Positions 46,048-55,963 of a DNA stretch of 64,000 nucleotides are shown here, piece after piece; position 1 is the stretch's first letter; every line of letters starts with the position of its first letter. The notes below the pieces were generated by a model that saw only the letters and a program-made list of their open reading frames with translations, did no database searches and had not been told where the DNA came from. This stretch comes from Dietzia sp. B32 (GTDB lineage Bacteria > Actinomycetota > Actinomycetes > Mycobacteriales > Mycobacteriaceae). A program made the position numbers and the translations under genes. The stretch is taken from the NCBI RefSeq assembly GCF_024732245.1, contig NZ_CP093845.1, positions 1,488,001 to 1,552,000 on the forward strand. Reading direction: 5' to 3'.

Positions 46048-46632
46048 ATGAGCCAGCCCCACGAGAGCAGCGACAGCCGCGACGGAACCGCCGCGGCTGT
46101 CCCCCGCATCCGGCCCGGCGGCCTCCGCGAACTCGGCCCGTTCGGCTGGGCCGTCAACCGGCTCGGCGCACGTGTCACCGGCACCCGCGACGTGCACCTG
46201 TTCGCCACCCTCGGCCACGCCCGCCGCCTGTTCCCCGCGTGGCTCGCCTACTCAGGGATGATGATGCCCTTCGGCGTCCTCGACCGCCGCACCACCGAAC
46301 TGGTCATCCTGCGCGTCGCGCACTTGCGGGGCAGCGCGTACGAGCGGGCCCACCACGAGCGGATCGGGGCGGGAGTAGGACTCGACGACGACGAGATCAC
46401 CCGCACCACCGCCGACCCCGCCACCGCCGGGTGGCCGAACCGGCTGCGAGCGCTGTTGACCGCGGTCGACGAGCTGGTGCAGACCAAGGACATCTCGGAC
46501 GACACCTGGGCGGAGCTCTCCTCGCACCTCGGCGACTCCGAGTTGGTGGGGCTGGTGCAGCTGGTGGCGCAGTACGACGGATTGGCCACGTCGCTGCACG
46601 CACTCCGGGTCCAGCCGGACCGCCCTGCCTGA
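46048..46632 (+). CDS. Carboxymuconolactone decarboxylase/AhpD-like protein (Rv0464c-like)
   Basis: A 194-residue CMD-fold helical protein: LFPAWLAYSGMMMPFGVLDRRTTELVILRVAHLRGSAY and AHHERIGAGVGLDDDEI. It lacks the CxxC of peroxidatic AhpD (the site reads GSAYERAHH), so antioxidant disulfide activity is unlikely. Starts 5 nt after ramB, so cotranscribed. Function unknown. Confidence 0.87.
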   Translation: MSQPHESSDSRDGTAAAVPRIRPGGLRELGPFGWAVNRLGARVTGTRDVHLFATLGHARRLFPAWLAYSGMMMPFGVLDRRTTELVILRVAHLRGSAYERAHHERIGAGVGLDDDEITRTTADPATAGWPNRLRALLTAVDELVQTKDISDDTWAELSSHLGDSELVGLVQLVAQYDGLATSLHALRVQPDRPA

Positions 46633-46677
46633 CCGGCTCCGCCGGCCCGAGTCGAGCCCGGGGCGCGGCGGCGCAGG

Positions 46678-49170
46678 TCAGACGCGCACGGGTGGCGACA
46701 GACAGACGCGGGCCCGCTCGTCGAGCTCCTCGACCACCGTCTGCCCCGCCGGCACCGTCAGCGGACGCCCCTGCACGGTGCACTCGAAGTCGGCGCCGTT
46801 GAGGTTCTCGATCGTGATCTCGGCATGCGTGCACCGGACCCGGACGTGCGTACCCCGGACCGTGAGCCGGAAGGTCAGTCCCGACCACTCCGCGGGCACC
46901 CGCGGGTCGAACGAGATGTCGCCCCGGTAGTCCCGCATCCCGCCGAACCCGCTCACGAGCGCGGACCAGACCCCGCCGGTGGAGGCCACGTGGATGCCGT
47001 CCGCGGCATTGCCGTGCACGTCGGCCAGGTCCACCACGAGCGCCTTCTGGAAGTGCTCGAACGCCTCGTCGCAGTACCCGATCTCGGCGGCGATGATCGA
47101 CTGCACCACCGCGGACAGCGTGGAGTCACCGGTGGTGAGCGGGTCGTAGTACTCGAAGTTCGCCCGCTTCTCCGCCTCGGAGAACTCGTCGCCGCGCAGG
47201 AACATCGCCAGCACCACGTCGGCCTGCTTGAGCACCTGGTGCCGGTAGATCACCAGCGGGTGGAAGTGCAGCAGCAGCGGCCGGCGCGGGTCCTCGAGAT
47301 CCTGGTCCCAGACCTCCTTGGCGAGGAAATCCTGGTCCTGCGGGTGCACGCCCAGTTCCTCGTCGAACGCGATCACCATGTTCTTGGCGGCGCGCCTCCA
47401 CTCGGCGATCTCGTCGTCACGGAGGTTCAACCGTCGGCAGATGCCCTCCCACCGGCCGTCGCCGAGGTCGGCGATGCGCTTGCAGGCGATCGACGCGGCG
47501 ACCAGGTTGAACCGGGCCATCGCGTTGGTGAACAGGTTGTTGTCCACGACGGTGGTGTACTCGTCGGGCCCGGTTACGCCGTGGATGTGGAACATGCCGT
47601 CGCCGTCGAAGAACCCGAGCGAGACCCACATCCGTGCGGTCTCGACCAGCATGTCCACGCCCTCGCGGATCATGAACTCCTGGTCGTCGGTGGCCCACAG
47701 GTACTTGACCAGGGCGTGCGCGATGTCGGCGTTGATGTGGTACTGCGCGGTACCGGCCTCGTAGTACGCCGACGCCTCCTCGCCGTTGATGGTCCGCCAC
47801 GGATAGAGGGCGCCCTTGACCGACAGGTACTTGGCCCGGTCGCGTGCCTTGTCCAGCATGTTATAGCGGAAGCGCAGGGCGTTCCGGGCGAACCGCGGCA
47901 TCGTGTACGTGAGGAACGGCAGGACGTAGGTCTCGGTGTCCCAGAAGTAGTGGCCGGAGTAGCCACTGCCGGTGACGCCCTTGGCGGCGATCCCGTTGTA
48001 CTCGGCCCGAGCCGATGCCTGGGCCAGCTGGAAGAGGTTGAACCGGATGGCCTGCTGCGTCTCTGTCGGCCCCTCCACCTCGACGTCGGCGCGGTCCCAG
48101 AAGTGGTCGTACCAGTCCCGCTGGGTCCGGTGCAGGTCCTCGACCCCGCGTACTCGGGCCCGGCCCAGGGTGCGCGAGCAGCGCTCGGCCAACTCGCTGG
48201 CGGGGACGACCTCGGAGGTGTGGTACGCGGCCAGCTTGGTCAGTTTGAGCACGCGCCCCGGCGTGACGTGCGCGTGGTAGACGACCTTGGAGGAGTCGTC
48301 GTCGATCTCGTGGCTCATGGCCACGTCGTCCTCGGTCTCGAGCAGGTGGTCGACCGCGACGGCGATCGTCATCCCCGAGTTGGTGCACCGGTAGCCGTGC
48401 ACGTGGTAGCCGCCCTGCTCCTCGGTGACCTGCGGGTCGAGTACGCGGTGCTCGAGCCCCTCCGCGCGGCGGGGGTCGAAACCCTGTGCCGGGGCACCCT
48501 CCGAGGAACTGTACTCGTTCTCGCCGTCCTGCCTGTTGAGGACCTGCGAGGAGATCACGACGGGCCCGGGCTCGTCGGGGAGTTCGATCTCGTAGGTCAT
48601 CACCGCGAGGTGCTTCTCCACCATCGACACCATCCGGCTGGAGCGGATGACGACCTTCTTGCCGGCGGGCGTACGCCACACCACCTCGCGGCGCAGGACG
48701 CCGTCCCGGAAGTCGATGCTGCGCTCGTAGTGCTCGAGGTCGGCCACGGACAGGCGGAGCGGCTCGTCGTCGACGTAGATGCGGATCGTCTTGGTGTCCG
48801 GGGCCTGGATCATCGTCTGGCCCTCACGCGCGAGCCCGTAGGCGTCCTCGGCGTGCTGGATGTGCCACGTCTCGTGGAAGCCGTTGACGAAGGTGCCGTG
48901 CTGGACCGAGTCGCGACCCTCCTCCGGGTTGCCGCGCATGCCCAGGTAGCCGTTGGCCACCGTGAACTGGGTCTCCGACACGCCGAGCGGCGACGCCTTG
49001 GGGCGGGTCTCGACCCAGCGCCACGGGTCGGCGGGGTGGGTGGAGCGGTTGATCTCCGGGACCTCGAGGTGGCTGCGGAGATTGACGCCGTAGGTTGTGC
49101 GGATGTTGCCGGGCACGGACTGGCCGACGGTGTCGTGCACCGGGCCTCGCGAGATGGGGATTCGGGTCAC
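46678..49170 (-). CDS. Glycoside hydrolase family 65 phosphorylase
   Basis: An 830-residue GH65 enzyme (Rv3401-like) probably phosphorolysing an alpha-glucosyl disaccharide to beta-glucose-1-phosphate. N-terminal ETQFTVANGYLGMRGNPEEG, the (alpha/alpha)6 barrel motifs YFWDTETYVLPFL and the general acid Glu at about residue 533 in GVTGPDEYTTVVDN; phosphate loop region DPLTTGDSTLSAVVQS. C-terminal beta domain. ATG overlaps the stop of the HAD gene. Trehalose, maltose and kojibiose remain possible substrates. Confidence 0.92.
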   Translation of the reverse strand: MTRIPISRGPVHDTVGQSVPGNIRTTYGVNLRSHLEVPEINRSTHPADPWRWVETRPKASPLGVSETQFTVANGYLGMRGNPEEGRDSVQHGTFVNGFHETWHIQHAEDAYGLAREGQTMIQAPDTKTIRIYVDDEPLRLSVADLEHYERSIDFRDGVLRREVVWRTPAGKKVVIRSSRMVSMVEKHLAVMTYEIELPDEPGPVVISSQVLNRQDGENEYSSSEGAPAQGFDPRRAEGLEHRVLDPQVTEEQGGYHVHGYRCTNSGMTIAVAVDHLLETEDDVAMSHEIDDDSSKVVYHAHVTPGRVLKLTKLAAYHTSEVVPASELAERCSRTLGRARVRGVEDLHRTQRDWYDHFWDRADVEVEGPTETQQAIRFNLFQLAQASARAEYNGIAAKGVTGSGYSGHYFWDTETYVLPFLTYTMPRFARNALRFRYNMLDKARDRAKYLSVKGALYPWRTINGEEASAYYEAGTAQYHINADIAHALVKYLWATDDQEFMIREGVDMLVETARMWVSLGFFDGDGMFHIHGVTGPDEYTTVVDNNLFTNAMARFNLVAASIACKRIADLGDGRWEGICRRLNLRDDEIAEWRRAAKNMVIAFDEELGVHPQDQDFLAKEVWDQDLEDPRRPLLLHFHPLVIYRHQVLKQADVVLAMFLRGDEFSEAEKRANFEYYDPLTTGDSTLSAVVQSIIAAEIGYCDEAFEHFQKALVVDLADVHGNAADGIHVASTGGVWSALVSGFGGMRDYRGDISFDPRVPAEWSGLTFRLTVRGTHVRVRCTHAEITIENLNGADFECTVQGRPLTVPAGQTVVEELDERARVCLSPPVRV

Positions 49171-49895
49171 CGGTTCGTCTCCGTCAGTCCGGGGATGAGC
49201 TCGGCCAGGTCGACGACGACGAGGTCGGCGCCCTCGGCGAGCAGGGTCTCACGCCCGGCCCCGCGGTCCACGCCGACCACCCGGGCGAACCCGCCGGCGG
49301 CGCCGGCCTGCACACCGGAGACGGCGTCCTCGATCACCACGCAGCGGTCCGCGGGCACACCGAGCAGCTCGGCTCCCCGCAGGTACGTGTCGGGGCGGGG
49401 CTTGCCGGGGATCAAATCGGCGGCCGCGACGAGACCGTCGACGATCACCTCGAACCGGTCCCGCAGTCCGGCCGCGGTGAGCACGGCCTCGGCGTTCTTG
49501 GAGCTGGAGACCACGCAGGAAGCGATGCCGGCGGCGTCGAGGGCGTCGAGGTAGGCCACCGACCCGGGGTAGGCCTCGATGCCCTGGTCGAGCAGCTCAC
49601 GGAAAATGACGTTCTTGCGCAGACCCAGCCCGTGCACGGTGTCGGCGTCCGGGCCGTCGTCGTCGTCGCCCTCGGGGAGGGTGAGTCCCCGCGCGGCGAG
49701 CATCGACGCGATGCCCTCCACCCGCGGTTTGCCGTCTATGTAGCGGAAGTAGTCCTCGTCCGAGTACGGGTCGATCCCGCGGGCGTCGAAGTACTCGGTG
49801 AACATCCGGTTCCACGCCTGCATGTGCTTCTCCGCCGTGGGGGTGATGACCCCGTCCAGGTCGAAGAGCACGGCGTCCACACCGTCATGGTTCAT
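49167..49895 (-). CDS. Beta-phosphoglucomutase-like HAD hydrolase
   Basis: A 242-residue HAD subfamily IA protein (Rv3400-like). Motif I DAVLFDLDGVITPTAEKH near residue 8, cap motif, motif II VVSSSKNAEAV, Lys in LIPGKPRPDTYL, motif IV VIEDAVSGVQAGAA. With GH65 downstream it would convert beta-glucose-1-phosphate to glucose-6-phosphate. The two genes overlap by 4 nt and form a disaccharide-use unit. Confidence 0.92.
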   Translation of the reverse strand: MNHDGVDAVLFDLDGVITPTAEKHMQAWNRMFTEYFDARGIDPYSDEDYFRYIDGKPRVEGIASMLAARGLTLPEGDDDDGPDADTVHGLGLRKNVIFRELLDQGIEAYPGSVAYLDALDAAGIASCVVSSSKNAEAVLTAAGLRDRFEVIVDGLVAAADLIPGKPRPDTYLRGAELLGVPADRCVVIEDAVSGVQAGAAGGFARVVGVDRGAGRETLLAEGADLVVVDLAELIPGLTETNR

Positions 49896-50151
49896 AGCGT
49901 TGTCCTATTTCCGGGTTGGTTTCCGGGTCGGGGTGTTCGTCCGGGGTGCCGATCGGGCACGTCAGGTGACTGACCAAGGTTAGACCCACCGGGCGGTTTC
50001 CACCGCTTCCTCCCACCACGGTGACGCCCCCGACTTCGGGCCCCGGTCCGCGCAACGCGCGGACACCGGGCCGCGGCGCGCGCGGGCAGGATGCACAGAA
50101 CCTCGGGGCCCGGTGGCACTATGTGGGGTAACCGAAAGACAAAGGAGAGAG

Positions 50152-50934
50152 ATGCGCCTGCGCACCCGCACCCCCCGCCGCGTCGCGATCGCCGGTCTCG
50201 CGCTGGCCACCGCGGCCGCTCTCACGGCCTGCTCGTCGGATGACGAGAACTCAGGGGGCGCCGAGCCCTCGGGCGATACCCCGACGTCGGCGACCGTGGA
50301 GCAGTCCGCCCCGCAGGCGCCCGTCGAGGAACTCGTGTTGGCGGAGGGCGAGGCGCCCGGTGGAGGCGTCGTCCAGGTGATCGACCGCGGGCTCCTGCAG
50401 GGGGCGGTCGACAAGCTCGTCGCCGACCAGGGGCGCCAGCTCATGGAGAACCCGGCGTGCGACAAGGTCTCGCGTCTGGAGACCGTCTCCAACCACGCCA
50501 CCACCGACGGTGTGACGGCGGCCGTCCGCTACAAGCAGTCGGAAGAGGACGAGACCGAGCACCGCTTCGGGATCGGCATGGTGGGCGAGAAGCTCGACGA
50601 GTTCATGGACCGGTCGCTGTACGAGGCGTGCACCACCTCGCGCAGCGCGGCCAACCCGAACGTCGAACTGACCATGACCGTCGCGGACGCCCCGGCGATC
50701 AACGGCGCCGAGGGCTTCCGGGTCACCAGCGACTTCATCACCACCAAGCCGGACGGCACCCGGTCGCTGAGCCGGGCCATCGCCATCCACGGCTTCGCCC
50801 GCGACACCACCGTGAGTGTCGAGTACGCGGCCCGCGGCGACGACCCGGCGGCGGACCCCGTCCTGCCGACCGCGGCCGGTGCCCTCGACGCGATCTACAC
50901 CGCGCAGATGGAGAAGCTCGTCAACGCCGAGTAG
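50152..50934 (+). CDS. Lipoprotein of unknown function
   Basis: A 260-residue secreted lipoprotein. Signal peptide RRVAIAGLALATAAALTACSS with lipobox LTAC near residue 27, followed by a Ser/Pro/Glu linker and a globular domain (VIDRGLLQGAVDKLV, TTDGVTAAVRYKQ). The start is fixed by AAAGGAGAGAG right before the ATG. Divergent from the HAD-GH65 pair. Mycobacterial counterparts are not recognised by me. Confidence 0.85.
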   Translation: MRLRTRTPRRVAIAGLALATAAALTACSSDDENSGGAEPSGDTPTSATVEQSAPQAPVEELVLAEGEAPGGGVVQVIDRGLLQGAVDKLVADQGRQLMENPACDKVSRLETVSNHATTDGVTAAVRYKQSEEDETEHRFGIGMVGEKLDEFMDRSLYEACTTSRSAANPNVELTMTVADAPAINGAEGFRVTSDFITTKPDGTRSLSRAIAIHGFARDTTVSVEYAARGDDPAADPVLPTAAGALDAIYTAQMEKLVNAE

Positions 50935-50952
50935 CGCGCACAACCCGACGAC

Positions 50953-51002
50953 AAGAGCGTTCCGCACACGATCCCCGAGAGGGGTCGGTGCGGAACGCTC
51001 TT
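50953..51002. terminator. Bidirectional hairpin between lipoprotein and lpd
   Basis: Arms AAGAGCGTTCCGCAC (50953-50967) and GTGCGGAACGCTCTT (50988-51002) are perfectly complementary; an inner ATCCCC/GGGGT hairpin sits in the loop. Shares AAGAGCGTTCCGC with the hairpin at 24235-24295. Confidence 0.85.
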
Positions 51003-51045
51003 CTCGTTGCGCCGGCGGGCCCGGTGCCGGGCCCGCCGGAGGCGG

Positions 51046-52440
51046 TCAGAGGTTGATCATGTGGCCGCCGACGCCCTCGACGGCCTCCTTCATGGCCTCG
51101 GACAGCGTCGGGTGGGTGTGCACGTTCCGGGCGATGTCCTCGGCGGTGAGATCCCACATCTGCGCCAGGGTCAGCTCGGGCAGCAGCTCGGAGACGTCGG
51201 GGCCGATGAGGTGGGCGCCCAGCAGCTCGCCGTGGGTGCCGTCGGCGACGACCTTGACAAATCCGGTCGCATGGCCGAGTCCGTGGGCCTTGCCGTTGGC
51301 GGAGAACGGGAACTTGCCGACCTTGACGTCGTAGCCCTCGTCCTTCGCCTGGGCCTCGGTCAGCCCGAACGAGGCGACCTGCGGCTGGCAGAACGTGGCG
51401 CGCGGCATCATGCGGTAGTCGCCCAGCGTCTGGGTCTCGGCGCCGGCCATCGTCTCGGCCGCCACCACGCCCTGGGCCTCGGCGACGTGCGCCAGCTGCA
51501 GCTTGGCCGTGACGTCGCCGAGCGCGTAGATGCCGTCGACGTTGGTCCGCATGTTGTCGTCGATGTCGATCGCGCCGCGGTCGGTGAGCTCGACGCCGGT
51601 GTTCTCCAGTCCGAAGCCCTCGACGCGCGGGGCGAACCCGACGGCCATGAGCACCTTGTCCACGGTCAGGGTCTGGGAATTGCCCTCGTCGCCCTTCTTC
51701 TCCACCTCGACCTCGACGGAGTCGCCGTTGTCGGTGACCTTGGTCGTCTTGTGACCGGTCAGGACCTTCACACCGAGCTTCTTGTAGTGCTTGGCGATCT
51801 CCTTGGAGACCTCCTCGTCCTCGTTCGGCAGGAGGCGGTCCATGAACTCGATGATCGTCACGTCGACGTCGTAGTTGGCCATGACGTAGGCGAACTCCAT
51901 ACCGATCGCGCCGGCCCCCACGATCACGATCGACTTCGGCAGGTCGCGGGAGAGGATCTGCTCCTCGTAGCTCACCACGTTCTCGCTCAGCTCGATGCCG
52001 GGCAGGGTCTTGACCACCGACCCGGTGGCGATGATGCAGTTATCGAACGTGTACTCCGTGCCATCGACCTCGATCGTCTTGGCGTCGACGAACTTGCCGT
52101 AGCCGTCGATCTCCGTGATCTTATTCTTCTTCATCAGGAAGTGGACGCCCTTGACGATGCTGTCCGAGACCTTGCGGCTGCGGTCGAAGGCGGCGCCGTA
52201 GTCGAAGGAGACGTCTCCGGAGATGCCGAAGGTCTTCGCGTCGCGCAGGACCGTGTTGGCCAACTCCGCGTTGCGCAGAAGGGCCTTGGAGGGGATGCAC
52301 CCCACGTTGAGGCATACGCCGCCCCAGTACTTCTCCTCGACGACGGCCACCTTGAGGCCGAGCTGCGAGGCGCGGATGGCGGCGACGTAGCCACCGGGGC
52401 CCGCGCCGAGGACGATGAGATCGTAATGAGTGTCAGCCAC
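51046..52440 (-). CDS. lpdA: Dihydrolipoyl dehydrogenase
   Basis: A 464-residue flavoprotein disulfide oxidoreductase, E3 of pyruvate/2-oxoglutarate dehydrogenase complexes. FAD motif [19 protein letters not shown], redox disulfide [19 protein letters not shown] motif [20 protein letters not shown], and the C-terminal active-site His in [13 protein letters not shown]. Equivalent to Rv0462. Leftward, preceded by the 46-residue gene and a hairpin. Confidence 0.97.
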   Translation of the reverse strand: MADTHYDLIVLGAGPGGYVAAIRASQLGLKVAVVEEKYWGGVCLNVGCIPSKALLRNAELANTVLRDAKTFGISGDVSFDYGAAFDRSRKVSDSIVKGVHFLMKKNKITEIDGYGKFVDAKTIEVDGTEYTFDNCIIATGSVVKTLPGIELSENVVSYEEQILSRDLPKSIVIVGAGAIGMEFAYVMANYDVDVTIIEFMDRLLPNEDEEVSKEIAKHYKKLGVKVLTGHKTTKVTDNGDSVEVEVEKKGDEGNSQTLTVDKVLMAVGFAPRVEGFGLENTGVELTDRGAIDIDDNMRTNVDGIYALGDVTAKLQLAHVAEAQGVVAAETMAGAETQTLGDYRMMPRATFCQPQVASFGLTEAQAKDEGYDVKVGKFPFSANGKAHGLGHATGFVKVVADGTHGELLGAHLIGPDVSELLPELTLAQMWDLTAEDIARNVHTHPTLSEAMKEAVEGVGGHMINL

Positions 52441-52511
52441 GACACTCAGGGTAGCGCCCCCTACGACACCAGAACGGTGGAGCGGGCCGGAACTGCACCC
52501 GAAATGACCGA

Positions 52512-52541
52512 CGCCGCCCCCTCCGTGTGGAGAAGGCGGCG
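52512..52541 (-). terminator. Hairpin between the 46-residue gene and lpdA
   Basis: Arms CGCCGCC (52512-52518) and GGCGGCG (52535-52541) with an inner CTCC-GTGT-GGAG helix, 23 nt past the stop of the small gene. Confidence 0.65.
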
Positions 52542-52563
52542 CGGGCGCTCGCGTCAGCGAAGA

Positions 52564-52704
52564 TCAGGACAGGTTGCCCAGGACCGACTTGAGGGCGGTG
52601 GCGACCAGGTCGCCGACGGTCTCCGCGATCTGATCGGTGATGGTGCCGGTCGAGGAGCCGGACTCGCCGGAGCCGCTGCTGATGAGGTCGGTGATGGAAC
52701 CCAT
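52564..52704 (-). CDS. 46-residue Ser/Gly-rich amphipathic protein
   Basis: A 46-codon gene with a good ribosome site (GGAGA, 8 nt before ATG at 52704) and its own terminator. Begins GSITDLISSGSGESGSS and continues into a probable amphipathic helix (TITDQIAETVGDLVATALKS). No signal peptide and no Cys. Its size and composition resemble the small porin-like proteins at 57.5-59.3 kb, though direct similarity is weak. Extending the frame to 52824 adds residues without support. Confidence 0.65.
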   Translation of the reverse strand: MGSITDLISSGSGESGSSTGTITDQIAETVGDLVATALKSVLGNLS

Positions 52705-52872
52705 ATGTGTATCTCCGTTTATCGTGTGCATCCCCGACGCTGTCGAGAATGGCCGGGTCAGTCGACCCGTGGCTACCGCAGATGCTACTGACCTCACGAA
52801 CGCGTAACAAGAGCCTGTGAACATCTACCGTGCGTTTCGGTCTGTTCGCTTGGTCACGTGCATCATCGAGGC

Positions 52873-55050
52873 ATGACCGACACCGTGATCCCCGACCCCC
52901 ATCTCCACCTCGAGGCCGTCGACTCCCCCGACGCTCTCGGGTGGGTGCGCGAGCGCAGCGAACAGACGGTCGCCGACCTCGCGGGCGGCGAGCACGCCGA
53001 GGCCGCGCACTCCCGGGCACTGGAGATCCTCGACGCCACCGACCGGATCGCGTGGCCCGTCCTGCGCGGCCGCTACGCGTACACGTTGTGGAAGGACGGG
53101 GACCACCCCCGCGGGCTGTGGCGCCGGGTGCCGTGGACCGTACTGACCGACGGCGCGCCGGGGGTCGACCACCCGGCGTGGGAGACGCTCGTCGACGTGG
53201 GGGCCCTCGCCGACGAGGAGGGCGTCAGCTGGGTGTACTCCGGCACCGTCGTACGACGCCCCGCCGACGACCGGGCGCTCCTGCGGCTGTCCCGCGGTGG
53301 CGCGGACGCCGTGGAGGTCCGCGAGTACGACCTCACCGAGCGCCGGTTCGTCCCCGCGTCCGAGGGCGGGTTCCACCTGCCCGAGGCGAAGTGCTCGGTG
53401 TCCTGGGTGGACCGCGACACCGTGCTGCTCACCGCGCCACTGGACCCGGCCGGCTCCGACGCCACCGATTCGGGTTATGCGCGCGTGGTCCGACTGTGGC
53501 GGCGCGGGACCGATCCCGTCCAGGCGCCCGCGATCTTCGAGGGCCGCACCGACGACGTCGCGGTGGGGGCCTCGCACGATCCGGTCACCGGCAGGTTCCT
53601 CGCGAGCCGGGCCCCGGACTTCCACACCTCACAGGAGGTCTTCTGGACCCCGGGCGCCGATCCCCGCTCCACCCCACCCCGTGCGGTCCCCGTGCCCGAG
53701 GACTGCGACGTCACCTCGTGCGGCGACTGGCTGCTGCTCCGCCCCCGCACCGACCTCGAGATCGCCGGCGACTCCCATCCCGGCGGGTCGGTGCTCGTCG
53801 TGCGGTGGGCCGCCGTCGACGCCGACCCGGAACGGCTGCCCGAGCCGGTCGTGTTGTTCTCCCCCACCCCGTCGACGACCGTCGAGGACATCACGTGGGG
53901 CAGGGGCCGGATCCTGCTCACCGTTCTCGACGACACCGAGTCGCGGATCGACGCGTACGCGATCCCGCACGACGCCGAGGGCGAGTGGACCCCGTTGCCC
54001 GTGGACGGCCTGCCGGACCACGTCTCGGTCGACGTCCTGTCCTGCGACCGACTGTCCGGGATCGACGACCCGGCCTCCGCGGCGGGCGATCTCGCGGCCC
54101 CGGGTTCCGGGAGCGGGCGGCCCCACCCGGATGACGCGGTGCTCGCGGTCTCCGGGCCGGTCGTCCCCCCGTCGCTGGTCCTGCTCCGCGCGGACGGCAG
54201 CACCACCACCCTCGGCTCGACCCCGCACCGCTTCGACACCTCCGGGATCGAGGTGACCCGCCACACCGCGGTGAGCGACGACGGCACCGAGGTGCCGTAC
54301 ACCGTCATGCGCGGGCCGGGCCCCGACGGACCGAGGCCGACGATCCTCTACGGCTACGGCGGGTTCGAGGTGTCCATGCGGCCCGCCTACGCCGCCCTGC
54401 GCGGCGCGCTCTGGCTCGAGGAGGGCGGGGTGTACGTCGTGGCCGGGATCCGCGGGGGCGGCGAGTACGGTCCGTCGTGGCACCGGGCAGCGGTGCGGGA
54501 GAACCGACCCCGGGCGTTCGAGGACTTCGCGTCCGTGGCCCGCGCCCTCGTCGAGACGGGCGTGACGACCCGCGACCAGCTCGGAGCGACCGGCGGGTCC
54601 AACGGCGGCCTGCTCATGGGGGTCATGCTCACCCGCTACCCGGAGCTCTTCGGGGCCCTCGCGATCGCCGTGCCCCTGCTGGACATGAAGCGCTACCACC
54701 TGCTGCTCGCCGGCGCGTCGTGGATGGCCGAGTACGGGGACCCGGACTCCGCCGACTGGGACGACTTCCTGGGGGCGTACTCGCCGTACCAGCAGATCCG
54801 GCCCGCCTCCGAGGTCCGCTACCCTCCGGTGCTCATGACCACCTCGACCCGGGACGACCGCGTCCACCCGGGCCACGCCCGCAAGATGACGGCCGCGCTC
54901 GAGGCCGCGGGACACGACGTCCGGTACTACGAGAACATCGAGGGCGGGCACGCCGGCGCCGCGGACAACTCGCAGGAGGCGCGGAAGGCGGTCCTCACGT
55001 ACGAGTTCTTCAGGCGTCGGCTTCCTCGTCGTCGTCCCGACCTGGGGTGA
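52873..55050 (+). CDS. Prolyl oligopeptidase family (S9) serine peptidase
   Basis: A 725-residue S9 peptidase (Rv0457c-like). The first ~450 residues form the propeller; the catalytic domain has GYGGFEVSMRPAY, RGGGEYGPSWHRA, nucleophile Ser ~576 in ATGGSNGGLLMGVM, Asp in STRDDRVHPGHARK and His in EGGHAGAADN. ATG at 52873 is chosen over 52858. The 3' 41 nt overlap the end of the opposite-strand hydrolase gene. Probably intracellular (no signal peptide); cleaves short proline peptides by family inference. Confidence 0.92.
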   Translation: MTDTVIPDPHLHLEAVDSPDALGWVRERSEQTVADLAGGEHAEAAHSRALEILDATDRIAWPVLRGRYAYTLWKDGDHPRGLWRRVPWTVLTDGAPGVDHPAWETLVDVGALADEEGVSWVYSGTVVRRPADDRALLRLSRGGADAVEVREYDLTERRFVPASEGGFHLPEAKCSVSWVDRDTVLLTAPLDPAGSDATDSGYARVVRLWRRGTDPVQAPAIFEGRTDDVAVGASHDPVTGRFLASRAPDFHTSQEVFWTPGADPRSTPPRAVPVPEDCDVTSCGDWLLLRPRTDLEIAGDSHPGGSVLVVRWAAVDADPERLPEPVVLFSPTPSTTVEDITWGRGRILLTVLDDTESRIDAYAIPHDAEGEWTPLPVDGLPDHVSVDVLSCDRLSGIDDPASAAGDLAAPGSGSGRPHPDDAVLAVSGPVVPPSLVLLRADGSTTTLGSTPHRFDTSGIEVTRHTAVSDDGTEVPYTVMRGPGPDGPRPTILYGYGGFEVSMRPAYAALRGALWLEEGGVYVVAGIRGGGEYGPSWHRAAVRENRPRAFEDFASVARALVETGVTTRDQLGATGGSNGGLLMGVMLTRYPELFGALAIAVPLLDMKRYHLLLAGASWMAEYGDPDSADWDDFLGAYSPYQQIRPASEVRYPPVLMTTSTRDDRVHPGHARKMTAALEAAGHDVRYYENIEGGHAGAADNSQEARKAVLTYEFFRRRLPRRRPDLG

Positions 55051-55912
55051 CGGCGCCCAGTTCCCTGTCGATCCACGCCAGCACCCGGGCGACCACCTCC
55101 GCGGGACGGCGCGCCCACGCGTTGTGGCCCAGCGCCTCCGGCTCCAGCTCCAGCGTGGTGGGCGCCGACGGGAGCATGGCCAGGAGGTTCCGTGCGGCGC
55201 CGGCGGGAGCGAGCTGGTCGTCGGCGATGACCACGGCCAGCGCGGGGACGGTGACGCGGGCCAGACCCGCGCGGTAGTCGATGTCGGCGCGGGCCGGCTG
55301 CATGTCGCCGCTTCCGGCGAGCCGCGACCAGTCGCGGACGCGGCTCGCCGGGATCCTGCCCTCGGCGCCGAAGAACTGGCCCGGCACGTGCCCGGACAGC
55401 CGGCCCAGCGTCGGCAGGATGATCGAGGCGGCACGCAGCTTCGTCCCCAGCGACCCGGGGAACCCCCGGTGGAACGGGGACTGGGCTGCGACCGCGATCA
55501 GGCCGATCACCCGCGGGTCGTGCCGGGCCAGGTGGTAGACGCCGATCTGCGCCCCCATGCTGTGGCCGAGCAGTACGACGGACCGGCAGCCCAGACGCTG
55601 CTCCATCGCGTCCAGCGCGAGCGGCACGTCCTCCCCGGCACTCTCGTGATATCCGGCGGGTCCGCTGCGCCGTCCGATGCGGTAGGTGCTCTCCCCCTGG
55701 CCGCGCAGCTCGGTGATTGCGACATCCACGCCCTCGGCCGCCAGCGCGCGGGCGACGGGGAGGTAGTAGCGGGCGCCGACGGCGATGCCCGGCAGCAGCA
55801 GGATCGCCGGCCGTCTCCCATCCTGCTGATCGGCTTCCACGATCAGCAGCGGGCTGGTGCTGCCGTCCGAGTGCTGCAACTCGACCCGCTGCGGGTACTC
55901 GATCTTGGTCAT
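55010..55912 (-). CDS. Alpha/beta hydrolase (serine aminopeptidase-like S33)
   Basis: A 300-residue hydrolase with nucleophile elbow VVLLGHSMGAQIGVYHL, oxyanion region LLLPGIAVGARYYLPVARAL, and late Asp/His (VIADDQLAP, ALGHNAWA). Monoglyceride-lipase/esterase-like. The last ~13 codons overlap the prolyl oligopeptidase gene tail to tail. Confidence 0.88.
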   Translation of the reverse strand: MTKIEYPQRVELQHSDGSTSPLLIVEADQQDGRRPAILLLPGIAVGARYYLPVARALAAEGVDVAITELRGQGESTYRIGRRSGPAGYHESAGEDVPLALDAMEQRLGCRSVVLLGHSMGAQIGVYHLARHDPRVIGLIAVAAQSPFHRGFPGSLGTKLRAASIILPTLGRLSGHVPGQFFGAEGRIPASRVRDWSRLAGSGDMQPARADIDYRAGLARVTVPALAVVIADDQLAPAGAARNLLAMLPSAPTTLELEPEALGHNAWARRPAEVVARVLAWIDRELGAVTPGRDDDEEADA

Positions 55913-55963
55913 GTGTACAGGATGCCGGACTGCACTCCGATCGGCACGGCAACCCCGGAGACG

